From: Nectonema munidae
Taxonomy: Eukaryota; Nematomorpha; Nectonematoida; Nectonematidae
DNA length: 64,000 bases
Direction: 5' to 3'
Assembly (NCBI GenBank): GCA_030549495.1
Contig: JAUIRK010000928.1
Coordinates: forward strand, 75,001-139,000
Positions 61,701 through 64,000 of the stretch are shown here, in pieces. The position numbers were made by a program, and so were the translations under genes. How positions within the stretch are numbered: position 1 is the first letter of the stretch; each line of letters opens with the position of its first letter. Below the pieces are notes generated by a model. The model made no database searches. It saw only the letters and a program-made list of their open reading frames with translations, and was not told the DNA's origin.

Positions 61701-63338
61701 AGCAGTTTGTTAAGGCGTTGAACAAAGATGGGGATTGCTTCAAGTACATATGCAGGCAATTTCCAGGTCTTTCCATCGAAAAAGCTAAAGGTGGCATCTT
61801 CGATGGACCTCAGATTCGAACGCTCATGAGGGATTCTGACTTCACTAATCATATGAACAGGGTTGAGTTAAATGCTTGGGTGTCCTTCACAGATGTAGTG
61901 ACAAACTTTTTGGGAAATCACAAAGCTGATAATTACAAGCAATTGGTCCGTAAGATGCTTACTGCATACGAAAAACTAGGGGCAAATGTGAGCATTAAAG
62001 TTCATTTCTTGTTTAGCCACCTCGACAGATTTCCTGGTAATCTTGGTGATTACAGTGAGGAGCAAGGAGAGAGATTCCATCAAGACATCAAAACAATGGA
62101 AGAGAGGTATCAAGGCAAATGGGATGAGCACATGATGGCAGACTACTGCTGGAACCTTTTGAGAGACTGTCCGAAAGTTGCTCACAAGCGAAAATCGTAT
62201 AAACGTCAATTTCACTTTTGTGAATAAAATATTGTTTTGTGTGTTCATTGTAACTAAGAATCTAGTGTATAATAAATGCTTTGCATTAAAATTCAGTAAA
62301 TTTTTAGCAAATTTTTTGTATATTCTCGAAATCTATGAAAAGTGTTCAGTTATTATAGGATAAATGAAATGATGTTATATCTAACTTAACTTGTTAGATT
62401 GAGATTTTACACTGTCTTTGTGGTTTTAGATTATCATAAAAATCAATATCTGACATTTTTGCACTATTTAGCCGTTTTTTGTACGTTTAGTTATGGTCGC
62501 GAATGGGTGATTTCAGACGAACGACCCCCCTGTGATATCTCCAAAACTAGAGCCAACTTGAAAAAACAAATGTCAGATTCGGATTCAGCGCCCTTGAAAA
62601 CCCCAGAAACCAGTCTCACTTTGCCTGCCAAAAATATTGTGTTGACCAGTGTTATGTATACAAAAATAAACGAACTAACTAATAACTGGATTGAGACCGA
62701 GTTTTCTCATGCTGAATTTTCCATCCAAAGTTTTCTGAGACCTAGTTTTTTGAGATAGAGTTTTCTGCCTGAAAAGTGTTTAGGCGTAATAAAGCTATAT
62801 AAACGGAGAGTGAATATACAGATCCAAGCTAACAAATCTATTTTCACACTTTTTTTGTTTGATTTAATTTTCTAAATTTTTAATCTAGTTTAATATTTGG
62901 AGAAGATGTTGACAATGAAGAGGATGTTTCTCCTGATCTTAGTTCACTTCCTCAGAGTAGGTTTTTTAATTTTCAAATTGTTTTTCTTAATTTTAATAAC
63001 AATATTAGTAATATTCAATAAAGGCGACATTTTCCAAGGCCTTTTAGGCACGGTATCTTAAATCGTATATTAAAAGTATTTATGCTTTTTATCGTTGATT
63101 AATTTTTGTTCTTTATTCACTAATTTTAGATATTGACGAAGATAGTTCTACTGATGATAGGATACCGAAACCAAATGGAGTGGTAATGGAGAATAACACT
63201 GCTTCAAATAACTCTAATAATAATAATTATAACTATGGTGAAAGTCATAATGAAGAAAATGGGAAAACGTATTCTGGACAATCGACGCGATCCTGGATCA
63301 AAACTCAAAATTACGACCCAATTGCATTACTGACAAAA
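43840..63338 (+). CDS. Uba2: SUMO-activating enzyme subunit 2 (UBA2/SAE2), N-terminal part, continues beyond window
   Basis: Exons: 43840-43956, 44011-44094, 44142-44212, 45622-45686, 45748-45848, 59404-59525, 62889-62956 and 63130-63338. All have AG acceptors and GT donors in consistent phase, giving 279 residues. The protein opens [16 protein letters not shown] (ATP-binding loop), then [17 protein letters not shown] and [20 protein letters not shown] of the adenylation domain. ECYDC supplies two zinc ligands, [20 protein letters not shown] holds the catalytic cysteine, and [15 protein letters not shown] leads to [15 protein letters not shown]. With SAE1 this subunit adenylates SUMO, takes it as a thioester and hands it to UBC9, mainly in the nucleus. 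The N-terminus is shorter than in human UBA2. Introns 5 (13.6 kb) and 6 (3.4 kb) are swollen by insertions. Confidence 0.96.
44011..44094 (+). CDS. Uba2: UBA2 exon 2
   Basis: [20 protein letters not shown] then DVGKSKSE. The [12 protein letters not shown] signature of E1 adenylation domains includes the nucleotide-contacting Asn/Arg. Next intron 47 bases. Confidence 0.97.
44142..44212 (+). CDS. Uba2: UBA2 exon 3
   Basis: [20 protein letters not shown] then SVTT; corresponds to human VAKESVLQFYP...IVAYH. Donor GTAATA after two bases of the last codon. Confidence 0.9.
44301..44411. mobile_element. 111-bp TTAA-type MITE in UBA2 intron 3
   Basis: TTAA precedes CCCTTTGAGTACTAAAAC. The right end is AAATGGG followed by TTCA, a one-base-decayed TTAA. 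The interior (TTCAATAGAATTTTATATAT, then CAGACGATCTTCATTTCTTA) is the inverse counterpart of 3511-3632. Confidence 0.7.
45622..45686 (+). CDS. Uba2: UBA2 exon 4
   Basis: Reads [21 protein letters not shown]. The ALDN motif contains the Mg/ATP-binding aspartate of adenylation domains. It follows a 1.41-kb intron. Donor GTAAGA, phase 1. Confidence 0.94.
45748..45848 (+). CDS. Uba2: UBA2 exon 5
   Basis: [20 protein letters not shown] then [14 protein letters not shown], nearly the human [20 protein letters not shown] pattern. Donor GTAATA, phase 0, opening the 13.6-kb intron 5. Confidence 0.97.
47900..48990 (-). mobile_element. Worn relative of the TTAA element at 30738-32577
   Basis: In reverse, GCAGCTAGCGATTTTAGGAA near 48900, ATATATAAAGTGTTA blocks near 47945 and 48790, and repeated AGAAATGAA-type blocks match the left third of the 30738 element. 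No intact ends were found. Confidence 0.7.
50073..51026 (-). CDS. Divergent class-A-like G-protein-coupled receptor, single exon, nested in UBA2 intron 5
   Basis: A 317-residue intact frame with seven hydrophobic segments at about residues 27-51, 58-82, 98-122, 136-160, 182-208, 228-254 and 258-282. An Asn sits in TM1 ([11 protein letters not shown]), a Cys before TM3 (STLCLF) and Cys residues in loop 2. TM7 ends in [16 protein letters not shown], a variant of the DPxxY-plus-helix-8 motif. The DRY position at the end of TM3 is replaced by HHLLIYW, and the TM2 aspartate is not evident, so signalling cannot be assumed. The gene is intronless and antisense to its host. Ligand unknown; an orphan peptide or chemosensory-type receptor would be a guess. 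Start: first ATG before a short N-terminus with NTT as a possible glycosylation site. Confidence 0.8.
   Translation of the reverse strand: MSIFSRKYGFFKVANTTDPAKLGFFFIKVGEWFTNISGIFANTLVIYLFASVQRLRIPRNLVVLTISITHLIKCSIIFCIRWALFFHIESNVSTLCLFNYAMSPMMGGYIVYATILLSVHHLLIYWKPTNFQSSTSFLPLSIALTLILFFNFLVTSLPILLMKNMKKVEDNCNLYSFQCLLPFLFSLIVIVPICTVLIITALILYMKRKLFLRMKLCKRSIFHKNAHSCIVSLLINLNLIVFYLPLGIIMLFHVSWHTWYFEFIYAWYYSISVTDPIIFITLNRNFLQESKKLINKRKMVFNQFLARIKEFTHQPFY
51633..51969 (+). repeat. Copy B of the palindrome-related repeat
   Basis: CTCATAACCTGTACGGTTGA and the 28-bp units run up to CTCCAACCTAT and then stop exactly at the outer tip of the palindrome. It has the same orientation as copies A and C and has no counterpart at the palindrome's right end. 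Confidence 0.88.
54770..55729 (+). repeat. Copy C: inner left arm of the palindrome, with 28-bp minisatellite
   Basis: CTCATAACCTGTACGGTTGA, then 28-base units of the TACGATGATTCATCTCCAAC type, then 160-base blocks with CTACCTCATACGATGTTACA, ending at TTGGCTCCCCTTACTTTTA. The short frames at 55363-55730 are copies of the frame at 43099-43341 and come from this repeat, not from a gene. Confidence 0.9.
55792..56392 (-). repeat. Copy C': inner right arm of the palindrome
   Basis: Reverse complement of copy C, shorter by some minisatellite and 160-base units. It ends at AACCGTACAGGTTATGAG. Unit-number differences between the arms suggest slippage after the palindrome formed. Confidence 0.9.
56384..56557. 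repeat. 87-bp tandem duplication in the right arm
   Basis: A block beginning TGAGAATATATCATTACATA occurs at 56384 and again at 56471. The left arm has one copy. It postdates the inversion. Confidence 0.85.
59404..59525 (+). CDS. Uba2: UBA2 exon 6: zinc ligands and catalytic cysteine
   Basis: [20 protein letters not shown] then [20 protein letters not shown]. The Cys in SCTIRNTP is the SUMO thioester site; ECYDC holds two of the structural zinc ligands. Acceptor TTTTTAG, donor GTAACT, phase 2. Confidence 0.97.
60083..60187. mobile_element. 105-bp TTAA-type (piggyBac-like) MITE
   Basis: Exact TTAA flanks (60079-60082 and 60188-60191). The ends are CCGGTTAACGACCA and TGGTCGTTAACGGG. Internal GAATCGTCTG and AGATATCGTCT are shared with 20703-20833. 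Confidence 0.88.
60220..62651 (+). mobile_element. DNA transposon with CACTGG termini and 3-bp TTA duplication, CMC-like
   Basis: The ends are CACTGGTCAACA and TGTTGACCAGTG, extending to an imperfect inverted repeat of about 125 bases that shares TTTCTGGGGTTTT and TTGGCTCTAGTTT. TTA flanks both sides (60217-60219 and 62652-62654). It carries one intact 570-codon frame. The base composition is clearly less AT-rich than the surroundings, a sign of recent arrival. CACTA/G ends with a 3-bp duplication point to CMC (CACTA-Mirage-Chapaev) rather than to Transib, which duplicates 5 bp. Confidence 0.9.
60515..62227 (+). CDS. Transposase-like protein, D-D-CxxC-HxxxxH-E, 570 residues, intact
   Basis: The N-terminal zinc cluster has CxxC pairs at residues 24/27, 68/71 and 103/106. 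An acidic linker follows (150-195). An RNase H-like core is suggested by D267 (LFIDSSK), D321 (WLICVDLK), CFLC at 340-343, His353, His389, HFLFSH at 497-502 and the acidic SEEQGERFH at 514-521. This order resembles CMC, Transib and RAG1 catalytic domains, in which zinc-binding CxxC and H...H surround the insertion before the catalytic Glu. The exact catalytic residues are inferred. The ATG at 60515 follows a TTCCAG-like acceptor, so a 5' exon or a start at 60539 is possible. It lies sense within UBA2 intron 6 and ends GluTAA 424 bases before the right terminus. It is likely the element's transposase; I recall similar multi-copy proteins in invertebrate gene sets but cannot name the family. Confidence 0.85.
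   Translation: MKMSSREKMSSSKRRCRYEPDVFCYICGQYMMAQQKRNITDFVKRAYKAYFDMKLGDQDKSWAPHMVCKTCVESLRGWTNGKLKLKFAVPMVWREPKNHFDDCYFCINDMTGFNKHKKANWQYPSLDSAIRPVAHSEDLPVPVFTSLPEIDETEEIPADLSISSGDSCSDYEEPSNGPQLFNQSELNDLVRDLCLSKEQSEVLASRLQEKNILDSGTKVTYYRTREGSLLRFFSKEDDLVFCNDVSALLNCMGISSYDPADWRLFIDSSKSSLKVVLLHNGNKFAPVPIGHSTKMKEEYDGIQFVLEKLNYNTHKWLICVDLKMVNFLLGQQSGYTKYPCFLCLWDSRARNQHWRRENWPERESLEVGTANVINEPLVPRDRIIFPPLHIKLGLMKQFVKALNKDGDCFKYICRQFPGLSIEKAKGGIFDGPQIRTLMRDSDFTNHMNRVELNAWVSFTDVVTNFLGNHKADNYKQLVRKMLTAYEKLGANVSIKVHFLFSHLDRFPGNLGDYSEEQGERFHQDIKTMEERYQGKWDEHMMADYCWNLLRDCPKVAHKRKSYKRQFHFCE
62889..62956 (+). CDS. Uba2: UBA2 exon 7
   Basis: Joined to exon 6 it reads [20 protein letters not shown] then LPQ, matching human FNQLFGEEDADQEVSPD. 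Acceptor TTTAATCTAG; donor GTAGGT, phase 1. Confidence 0.95.
63130..63338 (+). CDS. Uba2: UBA2 exon 8
   Basis: [20 protein letters not shown], an Asn-rich insert ([18 protein letters not shown]), then [19 protein letters not shown], matching human STKEWAKSTGYDPVKLFTK. The insert makes this part longer than in human. The donor (AAAA/GTTTAT) is weak. The following exon is beyond the window. Confidence 0.88.
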
Positions 63339-64000
63339 GTTTATTTTTCTTATACTTTATCAGGACCGTGGAGTTGGGGGGGGGGGGGGTGGGGTGGGAG
63401 ATTTTGAAGTGATAGAAGTTGGAATCAGAGCCTGGCTTTCGTAAGTACTCCGACTTCTAGGCCCTGCTTTTGGCATGGGTATTTTCCACTTGTGGCCTGA
63501 TAGCCAAAACGGGTCATAAAAAATCTGAAATAGGCCATAAAAAAATTTGAATTTTTGGTGATCCACAGAAAATGGAAACATTAATTCAAGGTTAGTATCC
63601 AACTCTGCCTCTGTATCAGATTCCAAGTAAATAAAATTAAAATAGAATTAAAAGACGTCAGAGATTTCATTTCGAATGTCTCGGGTTCGATTCCAGATGT
63701 ACCCGAAACTGATTTTTTTGTTGTTTAATCTGACGCCAACTGTTGACGTCAGAAAGGGCATCCGATCATTAAATGTACCACCGTCTAAATAAAAAGTCTC
63801 CCAAGTGTGTGTGTGTGCAAAGTTTATATGTGGTTGTGTGTTATTTGTATGTGTATCTTTTTTCTATTTGCATTTTTTTGGAATTATAAATTTTTGAAAA
63901 ATGTAATCAAAATTAAGATTTCTCTGATTATATTATTGTAGTAAAAATCTATTCACATTAATTAAAAATAGAAAAGTTACTTTGAGGAATGCGGAAATTA
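63339..64000. other. Start of UBA2 intron 8
   Basis: Contains a G run at 63378-63395 and a SINE-like block (63645-63800). No further UBA2 exon (expected to encode LF.DDI..L..M..LW) was found before the edge. Confidence 0.7.
63645..63800 (+). mobile_element. tRNA-derived SINE-like element, third family
   Basis: B box GGGTTCGATTCCAG, a repeated GACGTCAGA at about 63653 and 63744, and the AAAGGGCATCCGA segment common in invertebrate tRNA-SINEs. The 3' end is unclear. Confidence 0.55.

Larger units (their letters stand above)
59526..62888. other. UBA2 intron 6
   Basis: This 3.4-kb intron contains a TTAA MITE (60083-60187) 32 bases before a complete-looking DNA transposon (60220-62651). The rest is about 800 bases of AT-rich sequence. 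Confidence 0.85.

Noticed and set aside
61439-61797. Minus-strand open frames within the 570-codon gene
   Set aside because: Shadows of the sense frame; no domain content.

Overview
The window is eukaryotic, very AT-rich, and looks like an arthropod. A copepod-like crustacean is my best guess, but that is inference from gene and repeat style, not proof. Genes are cut into short exons by introns ranging from about 50 bases to 13.6 kb, and most of the DNA is transposon debris. Four host genes can be read. (1) A Cys-loop, anion-type ligand-gated channel subunit on + has eight exons from 4154 to its stop at 29467; only the 5' signal-peptide end is missing. (2) A complete four-exon Rho GDP-dissociation inhibitor on - (34828 down to 30199) is convergent with it. 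(3) The N-terminal part of UBA2, the SUMO-activating enzyme subunit 2, is on + (eight exons, 43840 to 63338) and continues past the right edge. (4) A single-exon divergent seven-helix receptor on - (50073-51026) is nested in UBA2 intron 5.

Layout: 1-830 is microsatellite. 4-29 kb is the channel gene, whose introns hold a 454-bp hAT-like element with a perfect 8-bp target duplication, a piggyBac relic split by a tRNA-derived SINE, a Tigger-like fragment split by another SINE, a 17-bp minisatellite, a 5'-truncated LINE and hAT relics. 30-35 kb is RhoGDI, whose last intron holds a 1.84-kb TTAA-flanked element with internal repeats of about 150 bp and a LINE fragment. 35-36.9 kb holds tandem repeats and suspicious homopolymer sequence. 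37-41.1 kb is a nearly full-length LINE on -. 42.5-43.5 kb is a copy of the palindrome-related repeat, directly upstream of UBA2.

The most unusual structure is a near-perfect palindrome of about 7.0 kb (51970-58962; 3.76-kb and 3.17-kb arms, about 62-bp loop) inside UBA2 intron 5. Its outer tips are small hairpins, its inner third carries a 28-bp minisatellite, and partial relatives lie at 42556-43506 and 51633-51969. Transcription of UBA2 should place it in a very long hairpin RNA. UBA2 intron 6 carries a complete-looking 2.43-kb DNA transposon (60220-62651; CACTGG ends, TTA duplication) with an intact 570-codon frame whose D-D-CxxC-HxxxxH-E pattern resembles CMC/Transib/RAG1-type transposases.

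Five short TTAA-bounded elements (3511, 20703, 30738, 44301, 60083) fit piggyBac-type mobilisation and share the window with a decayed piggyBac transposase. The host genes are not an operon; their proximity says nothing about shared function. All exon joins were checked by reading phase and by recall of family sequences only; no search was run.
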